A DNA stretch of 64,000 nucleotides, taken from the NCBI GenBank assembly GCA_949295065.1, contig CASFJQ010000006.1, positions 20,543-84,542 of the forward strand. Reading direction: 5' to 3'. The DNA is from an uncultured Parabacteroides sp. GTDB taxonomy: Bacteria > Bacteroidota > Bacteroidia > Bacteroidales > Tannerellaceae. The notes under the pieces were generated by a model. The model was not told where the DNA came from and made no database searches. It saw nothing but the letters and a program-made list of their open reading frames with translations. A program made the position numbers and the translations under genes. Shown in pieces: positions 8,725 through 17,399 of the stretch. Numbering within the stretch: the stretch's first letter is position 1; each line of letters starts with the position of its first letter.

Positions 8725-9519
8725 TCACACTGCAACCACACCCTTAATATGCGGATGAGGATCATACCCCGTAAGCGTAAAGTCCTCATATTTGAAATCA
8801 AATATACTTTTAACTTCCGGGTTAAGTTCCATCTTAGGCAACTGGCGAGGTTCGCGAGTCAACTGAAGTTTTACCTGTTCGATATGATTACTGTAAATAT
8901 GTGCATCACCCAAAGTGTGGATAAAATCTCCTGCTTTTAATCCTGTCACTTGTGCCATCATTTGCAGCAACAAAGCATATGATGCGATATTGAACGGAAC
9001 ACCAAGGAAAATATCTGCACTTCGCTGATACATCTGAAGACTAAGTCTTCCGTTTGCAACATAAAACTGGAAGAATGCGTGACACGGAGGAAGATTCATA
9101 TTGTCCAGATCGCCAACATTCCAAGCACTTACAATTATTCGTCTTGAATCAGGATTGTTCTTTATTGTTTCCACAGCCTCGCTTATCTGGTCGATGGAAC
9201 CACCTTTGTAATCCGGCCACGAACGCCACTGGTAACCGTAGATATGACCAAGATTACCATCAGCATCTGCCCATTCATTCCATATTCTCACACCATTTTC
9301 CTGAAGGTATTTCACGTTAGTGTCACCTTTCAAAAACCATAATAACTCATGAATAATAGATTTTAAATGAAGTTTTTTAGTCGTGAGAAGAGGAAATCCG
9401 TCTTCAAGATTGAAGCGCATCTGATGACCGAAAACACTAATCGTACCTGTCCCTGTACGGTCTCCTTTAAAAGTGCCTTCGTTCATTACACGATTAAGCA
9501 ATTCAATATATTGTTTCAT
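8725..9519 (-). CDS. thyA: Thymidylate synthase
   Basis: 264 residues, the standard length of the classical ThyA. It methylates dUMP to dTMP using methylene-tetrahydrofolate. Visible signatures are [20 protein letters not shown] with the phosphate-binding Arg, LHELLWFL-like packing ([18 protein letters not shown]), the catalytic cysteine in [12 protein letters not shown], and the folate/dUMP segment [19 protein letters not shown] with its Asn. The C-terminus GVVAV matches the usual closing tail. A -7 box on this strand sits immediately upstream, so the gene probably starts a thyA-folA transcript. Confidence 0.98.
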   Translation of the reverse strand: MKQYIELLNRVMNEGTFKGDRTGTGTISVFGHQMRFNLEDGFPLLTTKKLHLKSIIHELLWFLKGDTNVKYLQENGVRIWNEWADADGNLGHIYGYQWRSWPDYKGGSIDQISEAVETIKNNPDSRRIIVSAWNVGDLDNMNLPPCHAFFQFYVANGRLSLQMYQRSADIFLGVPFNIASYALLLQMMAQVTGLKAGDFIHTLGDAHIYSNHIEQVKLQLTREPRQLPKMELNPEVKSIFDFKYEDFTLTGYDPHPHIKGVVAV

Positions 9520-9536
9520 TTTTCTACATTTTCCGA

Positions 9537-9544
9537 CAAAAATA
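9537..9544 (-). promoter_or_regulatory. -7 box upstream of thyA
   Basis: On the minus strand the sequence reads TATTTTTG, a full match to TAnnTTTG, 18 nt before the thyA ATG. No well-placed TTTG -33 box was found. Confidence 0.5.
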
Positions 9545-9557
9545 GCAAAAAACTCGA

Positions 9558-9565
9558 TATATTTG
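9558..9565 (+). promoter_or_regulatory. -7 box for the aldose epimerase gene
   Basis: TATATTTG matches TAnnTTTG completely. It would give a leader of about 210 nt containing an entire composite repeat element before the ATG at 9783. No clear -33 box. Confidence 0.4.
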
Positions 9566-9596
9566 GGGGAATTTTTTTGAAAGTAGAATATAGGAG

Positions 9597-9780
9597 TAAG
9601 GAGTTGAGGAGTTAAGTGGATAAGAAATCAAGGGGTTAAGGAGGTAAGAAGTCAAGAAGTTAAGGAGGAATTTTTGGAAGGTAGAAGGTGTTAAAAGCCG
9701 ATACTATCAGTCTCTATAATCAACCTTGTCAACTTGTTAACTCATCAACTAATAAACTTAAAAACTCAAAAACTAAAAAT
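9597..9780 (+). repeat. Composite octamer repeat element, copy 3 (inverted relative to copies 1 and 2)
   Basis: Read on the plus strand it starts with eight or more purine octamers (AAGGAGTT, GAGGAGTT, AAGGGGTT, AAGAAGTC, AAGAAGTT and others). The core follows as GTTAAAAGCCGATACTATCAGTCTC, given here only to its key parts GTTAAAAGCCGATA and ATCAGTCTC, then ATAATCAACCTTGTCAACTTG-type units. It ends as ACTTAAAA, ACTCAAAA, ACTAAAAA at the ATG. The reverse complement aligns with copies 1 and 2 over the GTTGACAAGG end, the core and the octamer block. Confidence 0.75.
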
Positions 9781-9782
9781 AT

Positions 9783-10922
9783 ATGAATAAATTAAGTATC
9801 GCCGTAATGGCAATGACAGTGCTTATGTCTTGTGGAGGCAAGCAACAGCAGCAGGCTCCACAGGAAGAAGCAACTTTATCAGGTTTGTACAAATCAGATT
9901 TTGCTACAACAGTTGAAAACAAACAGACAGAACTATATGTTCTTAAAAATGCAAAAGGAGCTGAGGCTTGTGTTACCAACTGGGGTGGACGTTTGGTTTC
10001 AGTTATGGTTCCGGACAAGAATGGAAAGATGACCGACGTTGTACTTGGTTATGACAGCATCCAGGCTTATATTGCAAGTTCTGGAAATTTCGGAGCTTTG
10101 ATTGGCCGTTATGGCAACCGTATTGCTGAAGGTAAATTCAAAATTGACGGAAAAGAATACACTTTGCCTCAGAACGACGGAACAAACTGTCTGCATGGTG
10201 GGCCTAACGGATACGACCGTCAGATGTGGGACGCAAATCAGGTTTCTCCTCAGTCTGTTGAACTTACTTATTTATCTAAAGATGGTGAAGCTGGTTTCCC
10301 AGGCAATCTTAATATAAAGGTAACTTATACTTTGACTGACGACAATGCCGTTGATATCAAATATGAAGCAACTACTGATCAGAAAACTGTAGTCAACCTG
10401 ACTAACCACAGTTATTTCAACTTGTCTGGTGTTCCTGGTTCAACTATCATGGATCATGAATTATATGTAAATGCAGACCAGTATACTCCGGTTGATGATA
10501 AACTTATCCCAATTGGAATAGCTAAGGTGGACGGAACTCCTCTGGATTTGCGCGAAGCTCAGGTTATTTCTTCTCACATTGATGATGATTTTGACCAGTT
10601 GACTAAAGCTGGTGGTTACGATCATAACTGGGTGCTTAACACAAAGGGTGATGATAGTGCTGTTGCTGCTACTGTATATTCTCCTGTAAGTGGTATCTTG
10701 ATGGAAGTTTATACAAATGAACCGGGATTGCAGATTTATTGTGGTAACATGATGAAAGAAGAAACAGGAAAGAAAGGTGCAACTTATCCTCGTCGTGGTG
10801 CTATTTGTCTGGAATCACAGCATTATCCTGATTCTCCAAATCATCCTGATTTCCCTTCAACTATTCTTGAACCTGGACAAAAATATTACAGCCATTGTAT
10901 CTATAAGTTCTTGGTTAAGTAA
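9783..10922 (+). CDS. galM: Aldose 1-epimerase (mutarotase), predicted lipoprotein
   Basis: 379 residues. The leader MNKLSIAVMAMTVLMSCGGK ends in a lipobox (LMSC), so the enzyme is probably anchored in the envelope, as many Bacteroides mutarotases are. The galactose-mutarotase fold is clear: FGALIGRYGNRIAEGKF, NCLHGGPNGYDRQMWD, NLTNHSYFNLSG with the catalytic His, NEPGLQIYCGN, and CLESQHYPDSPNHPDF with the catalytic Glu. It interconverts alpha and beta anomers of hexoses such as galactose or glucose. It stands alone, with a strong terminator behind it. The leader immediately upstream of the ATG is made of AAAAACTC-type repeats. Confidence 0.95.
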   Translation: MNKLSIAVMAMTVLMSCGGKQQQQAPQEEATLSGLYKSDFATTVENKQTELYVLKNAKGAEACVTNWGGRLVSVMVPDKNGKMTDVVLGYDSIQAYIASSGNFGALIGRYGNRIAEGKFKIDGKEYTLPQNDGTNCLHGGPNGYDRQMWDANQVSPQSVELTYLSKDGEAGFPGNLNIKVTYTLTDDNAVDIKYEATTDQKTVVNLTNHSYFNLSGVPGSTIMDHELYVNADQYTPVDDKLIPIGIAKVDGTPLDLREAQVISSHIDDDFDQLTKAGGYDHNWVLNTKGDDSAVAATVYSPVSGILMEVYTNEPGLQIYCGNMMKEETGKKGATYPRRGAICLESQHYPDSPNHPDFPSTILEPGQKYYSHCIYKFLVK

Positions 10923-10950
10923 TAGCAGGACAAATATTCATACATAAAAT

Positions 10951-10998
10951 AAAGGCATGTGACAAGAATCTTATTCGTTCTTTCTCACATGCCTTTTT
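10951..10998 (+). terminator. Rho-independent terminator of galM
   Basis: AAAGGCATGTGA at 10951-10962 pairs with TCACATGCCTTT at 10985-10996, followed by TT. The symmetric stem could also serve the convergent gene. Confidence 0.8.
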
Positions 10999-11068
10999 GT
11001 ATATTCTAAATAATTCGGAAACTATATAGCAGGATAGTTCCCATTTACTCACTTATTTATATTGTTTC

Positions 11069-13045
11069 TCAGAACAAATTATAATTTGTTCTCAAAACCT
11101 TGAATTCTGTTCTTCTGTTGATTTGGTCTGCTGCTTCTTGCTGCTCCGGTGAAAGTTTTAGAATGAACTCTTCTGTAAGTACATCACCTTCTTTCAGAAA
11201 GTCAAATTCCTTAGCCATTTTCTTGTTTATAGTTTTAGGAACACTTTCTCCATAGCCTTTAGCTTCCAGACGGTCTGCTGCAATACCGCCTTCAATCAGA
11301 TAGTCAACGACAGACTGTGCACGTCGCTGTGCAAGTTTCTCGTTATATTTGTCTGAACCTTTGCGGTCGGTATGTGCTCCCAGTTCAATTGTTACGTTAG
11401 GATTGTCGTTGAGCATCTTTATCATCTCATCGAGACCTTTCTTTGATTCCGGACGTAGAGTTGCCTTGTCGAAATCATAGAATATGTTTTCTATTACGAC
11501 TGGTTTGCTGATAGGCGAAAGGTAGAAATCCACTATATATGTTTCGCTCTTTTCCTCTGCATCAGTTTTCAGCTCAAAATTCTGATTAAGATATCCACGT
11601 GCGCTTGCCATCATCACATAGCGAATGTCTCGTTCCAACTCAACGGAATAATTTCCGCTTTTCAAAGTCTGAACTTTTGCATTCATACCGTCACGGCCAA
11701 CGATTCTCACAGTTGCATTCTCAATTGGAACTTCATCAACATCGAATACAATACCCTCAATTTTAACCGTAATAGTCGGCAATTCAAAAGAATATATGTG
11801 GTCGTAACCCCGGGCATCATTTCTGTTTGACGAGAAAAATCCTTTTTCATTCTTTCCTTCAAAAGTTATTCCAAAGTCATCGGAAAAAGAATTTATAGGC
11901 CATCCCATATTTTCCACTTTCCAATGATTTGTGCTGTCTAGTGTAGCTTTGAATAAATCCAGACCGCCCATTCCCGGATGTCCGTTTGATGCAAAATATA
12001 GTGTTACGGAATCACGCACATAAGGAAACATTTCATCTCCTGGAGTATTTATTTCCTCGCCTAAGTTTTCCATGGGTCCGAAGTCATTACCTTTCACCCT
12101 TGCTCTGTATAAATCTTTTCCTCCTTGTCCGCCCACTACGTCAGAAGTGAAATATATATATTTACCATCAGGAGACATTGCCGGATGAGCAAGCGGAGTC
12201 ACTGAGTCTTTCACCAAAGCAACTCTGTTCCCTTTTCCCCATTTGGCACTGCTTCGGGACGATTGGTATATTTCTGCAGTTCTGTCTCCATCTGGAGCCT
12301 GTGAGCAATAAGTATAGTACATTGTATTTCCGTCAGGAGAGAAAGACGGTGTTCCTTCGTCAAATTCAGTGTTTACTTCGTCTTCAAGTTCTTCAGGAGC
12401 AAGCCAGTTCCCTTGTTCATCTTTTTTTACCAGATAGAAATTGTTATTGTTCTGTCCGGTTATTGCACTGATTTTAGCTTCTTTATCTTTGCTTCTTGAT
12501 GAGGCGAAATACAACTGGTCATAGTCTGTACCGGCAAGCATCGGACTGAATTCCCCACGTCTGGAATTGAATTTATCCATTCGCTTCACTTCATAACGTG
12601 TTGGATTCTTTTTCCATTCCAGAGCTTTTTGTGCTCCTTCAACTCCGTTCATAGCTAGTTCGCTTCCCGGATCGTGCATCAGGTATAAATCATAATTTTT
12701 TATGGCTTCGGCATATTTCCCGCTTTTATGCTGCATTTGTCCTATCCTTAAATATACAATGCTGTCCGGATAGTCATATCTTAATGCGTTCATATATCCG
12801 CTAAGTGCTTTAGGTGTACTGTTTATCAGTCTGTTGCATTCCGCCATTCTGAATGCTATATAACCACGCAAATCTCTTTTCTTAGGAGATGTCTTGGTGT
12901 AAACTCTTCTGTAAATTGCTGCTGCTTCATAATATTCTCCAATTCTGTGTTTTTCTTCAGCATCACTTAGTTTTGCTGATTTACACGAGAATAATAATGA
13001 GGCGATTGTAAATATGTATAATGTATGGATGATTATATGTTTCAT
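11069..13045 (-). CDS. PorE-like OmpA-family lipoprotein (TPR, beta-propeller, CRD-like and OmpA_C domains)
   Basis: 658 residues starting MKHIIIHTLYIFTIASLLFSCKS, with a lipobox at FSC. Domain order: helical TPR-like repeats (about 30-130, EYYEAAAIYRRVYTKTS), a PD40/WD40-type beta-propeller (about 150-420, with SPDGNTMYYT, SPDGKYIYFTSD and LYFASNGHPGMGGLDLF blades), a carboxypeptidase-regulatory-like fold (IEGIVFDVDEVPIENATVRI), and an OmpA C-terminal peptidoglycan-binding domain near 517-625 (YDFDKATLRP, IELGAHTDRKGS, AQRRAQSVVDYL). This order is that of PorE of the Porphyromonas type IX secretion apparatus, but no other secretion gene is visible here. It probably ties the outer membrane to peptidoglycan. 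The start at 13045 is chosen because a promoter overlaps the longer frame. Confidence 0.85.
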   Translation of the reverse strand: MKHIIIHTLYIFTIASLLFSCKSAKLSDAEEKHRIGEYYEAAAIYRRVYTKTSPKKRDLRGYIAFRMAECNRLINSTPKALSGYMNALRYDYPDSIVYLRIGQMQHKSGKYAEAIKNYDLYLMHDPGSELAMNGVEGAQKALEWKKNPTRYEVKRMDKFNSRRGEFSPMLAGTDYDQLYFASSRSKDKEAKISAITGQNNNNFYLVKKDEQGNWLAPEELEDEVNTEFDEGTPSFSPDGNTMYYTYCSQAPDGDRTAEIYQSSRSSAKWGKGNRVALVKDSVTPLAHPAMSPDGKYIYFTSDVVGGQGGKDLYRARVKGNDFGPMENLGEEINTPGDEMFPYVRDSVTLYFASNGHPGMGGLDLFKATLDSTNHWKVENMGWPINSFSDDFGITFEGKNEKGFFSSNRNDARGYDHIYSFELPTITVKIEGIVFDVDEVPIENATVRIVGRDGMNAKVQTLKSGNYSVELERDIRYVMMASARGYLNQNFELKTDAEEKSETYIVDFYLSPISKPVVIENIFYDFDKATLRPESKKGLDEMIKMLNDNPNVTIELGAHTDRKGSDKYNEKLAQRRAQSVVDYLIEGGIAADRLEAKGYGESVPKTINKKMAKEFDFLKEGDVLTEEFILKLSPEQQEAADQINRRTEFKVLRTNYNLF

Positions 13046-13078
13046 ACGAAACCTCTGTAAATAATAGTTATATAACGG

Positions 13079-13086
13079 CAAAGATA
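13079..13086 (-). promoter_or_regulatory. -7 box of the PorE-like gene
   Basis: Minus-strand TATCTTTG is a full TAnnTTTG match, 33 nt upstream of the chosen ATG. It overlaps the upstream in-frame ATG at 13081, ruling that start out. Confidence 0.6.
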
Positions 13087-13218
13087 TTCATTTTATTATA
13101 ATGAATGGAGAATGCGGTTTGATAAACCATGCCAACTTGTATAATATCTTATCGAATATTTATTTGTAGAAAATAAAGATTTTGCCTTTTTGCTTTTTGA
13201 AATTCAATGTTGTGAAAC

Positions 13219-14226
13219 TCATGCTTTTATTACTGCCTCCAAAAGCTCCTCAATGCTTCCCACCTTCAATTCCTCCCCACTCTCCGGATGCCACACAAAA
13301 CAATCCGATTCCATATTGCCACATTCGATGAAATCTTTGGAATCGATGTGACGGCCGGCTTTGATACCGTTTCTTTGCAGAGCTTTTCTTACCATTGAAT
13401 ATTTGCAGCCATAACCTACGAGGCGCAATTCACGGTTGAAATCATTGTCGATACGGAAAAGTCCGCTTTCCATATCAAATGAAATTCCTTTGCGGGAGAA
13501 GAAAGAACTTAACTTACCGCTGAGGGAAAGGTCTTCGGGAGTGCCTATGGCAATGCCACGTTCTTTATCCATCAGCCAAATTTTGTCGGCAATCTGAAGA
13601 GCTAGTTCCAGGTCGTGAGTGGAAAGGAAAATAGTTTTGTTCAGAGTGCGGGAGAGGTGATGCAGGAGTTGCATCATTTCCACCTTGCTAGGGAAATCAA
13701 GGAAAGCAGTAGGCTCGTCGAGGAAAATCACCGGAGTTTGCTGTGCAAGGGCTTTTGCAATCATCACCTTTTGGCGTTCGCCATCGCTTAGAGTATGCAC
13801 CATGCGGTTGCGCAGACTTTCGATTCCAACCAGGGTTATAGCTTCGTCTACAATTTCACGGTCTTTTTTATCCAAAGTTCCCCAAAAGCCGGTGTACGGA
13901 CTTCTGCCCAAACCGATAAGTTCTATGACTGACATATTGCGGATATTGCATCGTTCGGTGAGAACTACACCGATGATGCGTGCCAACTGCTTGTCCGAAT
14001 AAAGGGAAAGACTTTTCCCAAGAATTTCCACATCTCCGGATATTGCAGGAAGAAAGGCAGAGAGTGTGCGTAGCAAAGTGGATTTGCCGGCACCGTTTGA
14101 ACCTAAAAGGCAAGTCAGTTCGCCACTGTAGATAGAAGCGTTTATTTTGTCGGCTACTATTTTTGTACTGTTCTTAGTTGAATAGCCGGTTGTGAGATCT
14201 CTTAATTTTATGGCAGCCTGTTTCAT
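13219..14226 (-). CDS. ABC transporter ATP-binding protein (FecE/BtuD type)
   Basis: 335 residues. The ATPase domain shows Walker A LLGSNGAGKSTLLR, signature LSDGERQKVMIAKAL, Walker B TPVIFLDEPTAFLDF and the H-loop FLSTHDLEL. It is about 80 residues longer than a typical FecE. The extra C-terminal part (RELRLVGYGCKYSMVRKAL, then IECGNMESDCFVWHPESGEELKVGSIEELLEAVIKA) looks like a small alpha/beta domain found on some Bacteroidales members of this family. Its ATG overlaps the permease stop by 4 nt, so the two are translationally coupled. It energises uptake by the permease; the substrate is either an iron chelate or a corrinoid. Confidence 0.92.
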   Translation of the reverse strand: MKQAAIKLRDLTTGYSTKNSTKIVADKINASIYSGELTCLLGSNGAGKSTLLRTLSAFLPAISGDVEILGKSLSLYSDKQLARIIGVVLTERCNIRNMSVIELIGLGRSPYTGFWGTLDKKDREIVDEAITLVGIESLRNRMVHTLSDGERQKVMIAKALAQQTPVIFLDEPTAFLDFPSKVEMMQLLHHLSRTLNKTIFLSTHDLELALQIADKIWLMDKERGIAIGTPEDLSLSGKLSSFFSRKGISFDMESGLFRIDNDFNRELRLVGYGCKYSMVRKALQRNGIKAGRHIDSKDFIECGNMESDCFVWHPESGEELKVGSIEELLEAVIKA

Positions 14227-15260
14227 TCTTGTATAGATTCTTTACGCTTGTTGAACAATACAGACATAACAACCGGCGCTCCGATAAGTGCAGTTACAGA
14301 GTTGACCGGCAATGCTCCTTCGAATCCCGGCATACGGGCAATAAGATTGCACACCAGCGCAAGTGATGCCCCGACAAGAAGTGATGCAGGCATAAGAATA
14401 CGATGGTCTGATGTCTGGAATATTCCTCTGCACAAATGCGGAACTGCAAGTCCGAGGAAGGAAATAGGTCCACAATAAGCAGTGACTATAGCCGTGAGAA
14501 TACCGGCACTACCGATTACCATAAGTCTTGCCCGCTTGATATTAAGACCGAGATTTCGTGCATACGACTCTCCGAGCAATAGCAGATTCATAGTCTTAAT
14601 CAGTAAGAAAGATAATGGCAGAAGTATTGCCATAAGGCAGATGAAAAGATTCATCTGGTCTCCTGAAACACGGGCAAAGCTACCCAAACCCCAGATTACG
14701 TAGGCTCTGATATCTTCTTCCACACTGAAATATTTCAGAACTCCGATTACAGCGTTTGCTACGTATCCAATCATCACACCGATAATAAGAAGAGTTACAT
14801 TTCCGTGTACCTTCTGCGACACGAAAACAATCAGCGCCATTACGGACAGCGAACCAATGATTGCCGCTATTGTGAGCGCCACTTCTCCAATCACACCTAT
14901 GCTGCTGAGGGCAACACCTCCGATACTGCCTGAAAGCAGAACAACAAAGGCAACTCCCATACTGGCTCCGGAACTGATACCAAGAACTGACGGTCCGGCA
15001 AGAGGATTATGGAAAACAGTCTGCATCTGCAATCCGCTGACTGACAATCCGGCTCCGGCAACCAATGCAGTAAGAGCTTGCGGAACTCTGGATTTCCAAA
15101 CAATATTCTCCCAAATTACCGGAGAATCTCCGCTGCCCCAAAGAATATTCCAAATCGAACGGAACGGAATGGAAACTGAACCCAAAAGCAGATTCAGGCA
15201 GAAAAAGAAAAATATTGATGCTGTGAAAAGAAGCATGTAAATGACAACTTTCCTGCTCAT
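14223..15260 (-). CDS. FecCD-family ABC transporter permease
   Basis: 345 residues with about ten hydrophobic segments. Family signatures are SRVPQALTALVAGAGLSVSGLQMQTVFHNPLAGPSVLGISSGAS (quoted as SRVPQALTALVAGAGLS and NPLAGPSVLGISSGAS), GSISFLGLAVPHLCR-like GPISFLGLAVPHLCRGIF, and the C-terminal GALPVNSVTALIGAPVVM. It forms the inner-membrane channel for iron-siderophore, heme or corrinoid uptake. It lies 6 nt after the binding-protein gene and overlaps the ATPase gene by 4 nt, giving a tight three-gene operon. Confidence 0.94.
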   Translation of the reverse strand: MSRKVVIYMLLFTASIFFFFCLNLLLGSVSIPFRSIWNILWGSGDSPVIWENIVWKSRVPQALTALVAGAGLSVSGLQMQTVFHNPLAGPSVLGISSGASMGVAFVVLLSGSIGGVALSSIGVIGEVALTIAAIIGSLSVMALIVFVSQKVHGNVTLLIIGVMIGYVANAVIGVLKYFSVEEDIRAYVIWGLGSFARVSGDQMNLFICLMAILLPLSFLLIKTMNLLLLGESYARNLGLNIKRARLMVIGSAGILTAIVTAYCGPISFLGLAVPHLCRGIFQTSDHRILMPASLLVGASLALVCNLIARMPGFEGALPVNSVTALIGAPVVMSVLFNKRKESIQE

Positions 15261-15266
15261 AACCGT

Positions 15267-16421
15267 TTATTTGAGAAGTGTATAATACTTAGGCTGATGC
15301 TCCGGAAGCAAGTCCGGGTGGAAAATCTTTATAAGGTCGGCAAGCACGATTTCCGGTTCTGTCGGCATACTTTCATAGAACGGGATAAGTCTCATATTGC
15401 AATATATAATCTTCCTGTTGTTGAAAGCGTCGAAATCTGTATATCTCGGGTCTTCGTCTTTGAGAACATCATAAGAAAAATCACCGTGGAAACTGTTTAC
15501 GATTCTCCAGTAGTCGGCATGAGCAGCCTGGCTGTAAACTGTTTCGAAATCGAGAGTTACACCGCCTGAACGTGGGTCGTCTTTCAGAAAATAATCGGCT
15601 CCGGCATCTTCGAACAGCTGGGCAAGGAAACTTTGTCCGCCGACAGCATACCAGTTTCCGCCTCTAATCTCACCGCTGAACACGACAGGACGTTTGTCAA
15701 CACTGCGTGAAAGAGCCATCAGTTCATTATATCGCTTTTCTATAGCCTCGAAACTCTTGTTAGCTTTTTCCTCCATTCCGGTGAGCATACCGACGAATTT
15801 TATCCATTCAGCCTGGCCCAGAGGAGTCATCTCTTTATATCCAAGATGAGGAATCAGAGGAATACCTACTTCCTTCAGAGCGTCATATCCTCCACGTTTG
15901 AAAGGAGAAATAAGGATAACATCCGGATTTGCAGCTATAATAATTTCATTGTCGAAATTCCCTTCAATTCCTATTTTTGCAGTCTTTCCCGTTTTCAGTC
16001 TTTCCTGCATTTCTTCGTTGAAAAGATGTCTGGTGCTGGTGATTCCTGCCACAAAATCCAAAGCACCCAATTTTATGAAGTTGGAAAGCTGTAGAGAAGT
16101 CATGCAAATAGTCTTTTTGATAGGGACTTCAATCACTGTATATTCATTGGGAATATTATCAGTGCCGGCACCTTTGTTCACAAGAGCATAGCGATATGTT
16201 CCGCCTTGCTTTCCTTGCGGGTCCTGGATATCAACAAGTCTGACTCCATTACTTGGATACGACACTTTGAATCCTTTTGCGTAAGAAGGAGAAATTCTGA
16301 CAGATGATGTATCTGATATAACTGTAGTGTTATGCTGTCCGCTAGTAGAGTTTGTTTTTTCCTGGCAACCAATTAGACCTAAAAATGCAAACAGCATGGA
16401 TGCAAACCATAGATTCTTCAT
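15267..16421 (-). CDS. Periplasmic substrate-binding lipoprotein of the iron/corrinoid ABC importer
   Basis: 384 residues from MKNLWFASMLFAFLGLIGCQEK, with a lipobox at LIGC. The mature protein has the PeriBP_2 fold, two lobes joined by a long helix. Indicators are KTICMTSLQLSNFIKLGALDFVAGIT, NDEIIIAANPDVILISPF-like DNEIIIAANPDVILISPF, GIPLIPHLGYKEMTPLGQAEWIKFVG and GGQSFLAQLFEDAGADYFL. It captures the ligand for the downstream permease. A 37-residue longer frame is rejected because a promoter at 16443-16450 lies inside it. The divergent cobI-like gene hints at a corrinoid ligand, but heme or siderophore cannot be excluded. Confidence 0.88.
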   Translation of the reverse strand: MKNLWFASMLFAFLGLIGCQEKTNSTSGQHNTTVISDTSSVRISPSYAKGFKVSYPSNGVRLVDIQDPQGKQGGTYRYALVNKGAGTDNIPNEYTVIEVPIKKTICMTSLQLSNFIKLGALDFVAGITSTRHLFNEEMQERLKTGKTAKIGIEGNFDNEIIIAANPDVILISPFKRGGYDALKEVGIPLIPHLGYKEMTPLGQAEWIKFVGMLTGMEEKANKSFEAIEKRYNELMALSRSVDKRPVVFSGEIRGGNWYAVGGQSFLAQLFEDAGADYFLKDDPRSGGVTLDFETVYSQAAHADYWRIVNSFHGDFSYDVLKDEDPRYTDFDAFNNRKIIYCNMRLIPFYESMPTEPEIVLADLIKIFHPDLLPEHQPKYYTLLK

Positions 16422-16442
16422 TGATGTGTTTTTTATTGTTGG

Positions 16443-16450
16443 CAAAGATA
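16443..16450 (-). promoter_or_regulatory. -7 box of the ABC importer operon
   Basis: Minus-strand TATCTTTG fully matches TAnnTTTG, 22 nt before the ATG at 16421. The opposite strand carries GATTTTTG at about 16550-16557 for the divergent gene. I looked for a cobalamin riboswitch in this 163-bp region and saw no B12-box-like sequence. Confidence 0.55.
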
Positions 16451-16584
16451 GGAAAAAAAACTTGTTTTTGATTTTGCTTTCCCTAAGCGTGTTCTCTCTT
16501 ATTAAAAGATAATCGGTTTTATCTTGTTTCATTTAGTTATTTTACTGATTTTTGCACTATGAAAATATAAAAGAACCAACAATT

Positions 16585-17286
16585 ATGAGCAAAACAGTTT
16601 CGTTTGTTTCCCTCGGTCCCGGATATGTGGACTATATTACAATGAAGGCACTTAGAAGACTTTCTGATGCAGATATTATATTTTGTCCGGCTACTAAAAA
16701 CAAGGATGGCAATGTGATTTCGCGTACTAATGATTTGATATGCGACCTTGGTTTGAAGAAATGTATCCGTCTGTTTATCGTTCCGATGGAAAGAGACCGT
16801 ACTAAAGCTTTAGAAGTATATAGAGCCATAGCCGATGAAATAAACGAATTTTCATTGCAGGAAAAACGTATTGTTGTGGCTGTTGAGGGTGATGCCGGCA
16901 TTTATGCATCAACTCATTATATTATGGATTTCCTTAAGGAGATGAATATTCCCGTATCTCAGATAAGTGGTGTTCCTTCCTTTATTGCTGCCGGAGCATG
17001 TGCGCAGTTGCAAATGGTGGAACAGGATGAACGTCTGGTTGTTGTTCCTGGAAATGTTACAGCAGAAGAATTAGACAGTTATTTTGCAACAAACCATACT
17101 GTTGTGATTATGAAGCTGTCGAAATGCCAGGATGTGGTGAAAGAATATATAGTAAATCATCCGGAGCTGAATTATCATTATATTGAAAACGCATCATTGC
17201 CGGAAAGAGAATATTATACAACTGATAAGGAAGAACTGATAAGCAAGGTTTTCCCTTATTTCTCGCTGATGATTATAAAACACTAG
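16585..17286 (+). CDS. cobI: Precorrin-2 / cobalt-factor-II C20-methyltransferase-like tetrapyrrole methylase
   Basis: 233 residues with the tetrapyrrole-methylase fold. FVSLGPGYVDYITMKALRRL is the glycine-rich N-terminal motif, VVAVEGDAGIYAST the SAM-binding GDP-like segment, and ISGVPSFIAAGACAQLQM with VVPGNVTAEEL the family's C-terminal signature. The order matches CobI/CbiL, which adds the C20 methyl group of the corrin ring. No other corrin-synthesis gene is near. It is divergent from an ABC importer, so the two may share a corrinoid or metal context. Start at 16585 rather than 16552 because of the conserved MSKTVSFVSLGPG opening. An inverted pair of 32-bp repeats follows the stop. Confidence 0.85.
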   Translation: MSKTVSFVSLGPGYVDYITMKALRRLSDADIIFCPATKNKDGNVISRTNDLICDLGLKKCIRLFIVPMERDRTKALEVYRAIADEINEFSLQEKRIVVAVEGDAGIYASTHYIMDFLKEMNIPVSQISGVPSFIAAGACAQLQMVEQDERLVVVPGNVTAEELDSYFATNHTVVIMKLSKCQDVVKEYIVNHPELNYHYIENASLPEREYYTTDKEELISKVFPYFSLMIIKH

Positions 17287-17290
17287 GATA

Positions 17291-17375
17291 GTTGACAAGG
17301 CTTCAGGGACGAGTTGACAAGATTAAAACACTAACTCTTGTTACTTTGTCAACTTGTTTCTGTTGCCTTGTCAAC
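17291..17375. repeat. Inverted pair of 32-bp GTTGACAAGG repeats, possible terminator of cobI
   Basis: Left arm 17291-17322 (GTTGACAAGG, CTTCAGGGAC, GAGTTGACAA) and right arm 17344-17375 in reverse orientation match at 27 of 32 positions. The same unit recurs at 17791, 19558 and 41118. As RNA this is a long hairpin 5 nt after the cobI stop. Confidence 0.7.
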
Positions 17376-17399
17376 TTTAATCTTTCAACTCTCTTGTTT

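Noticed and set aside
7889-9780. CRISPR array
   Set aside because: The repeats are contiguous degenerate octamers without unique spacers, and no cas genes are near.
16422-16584. Cobalamin riboswitch between the ABC importer and cobI
   Set aside because: The region is shorter than a typical B12 riboswitch and no B12-box-like sequence was found on either strand.
17292-17399. N-terminal extension of DgkA
   Set aside because: The extra 36 codons translate the GTTGACAAGG inverted repeat pair, and family length fits the start at 17400.
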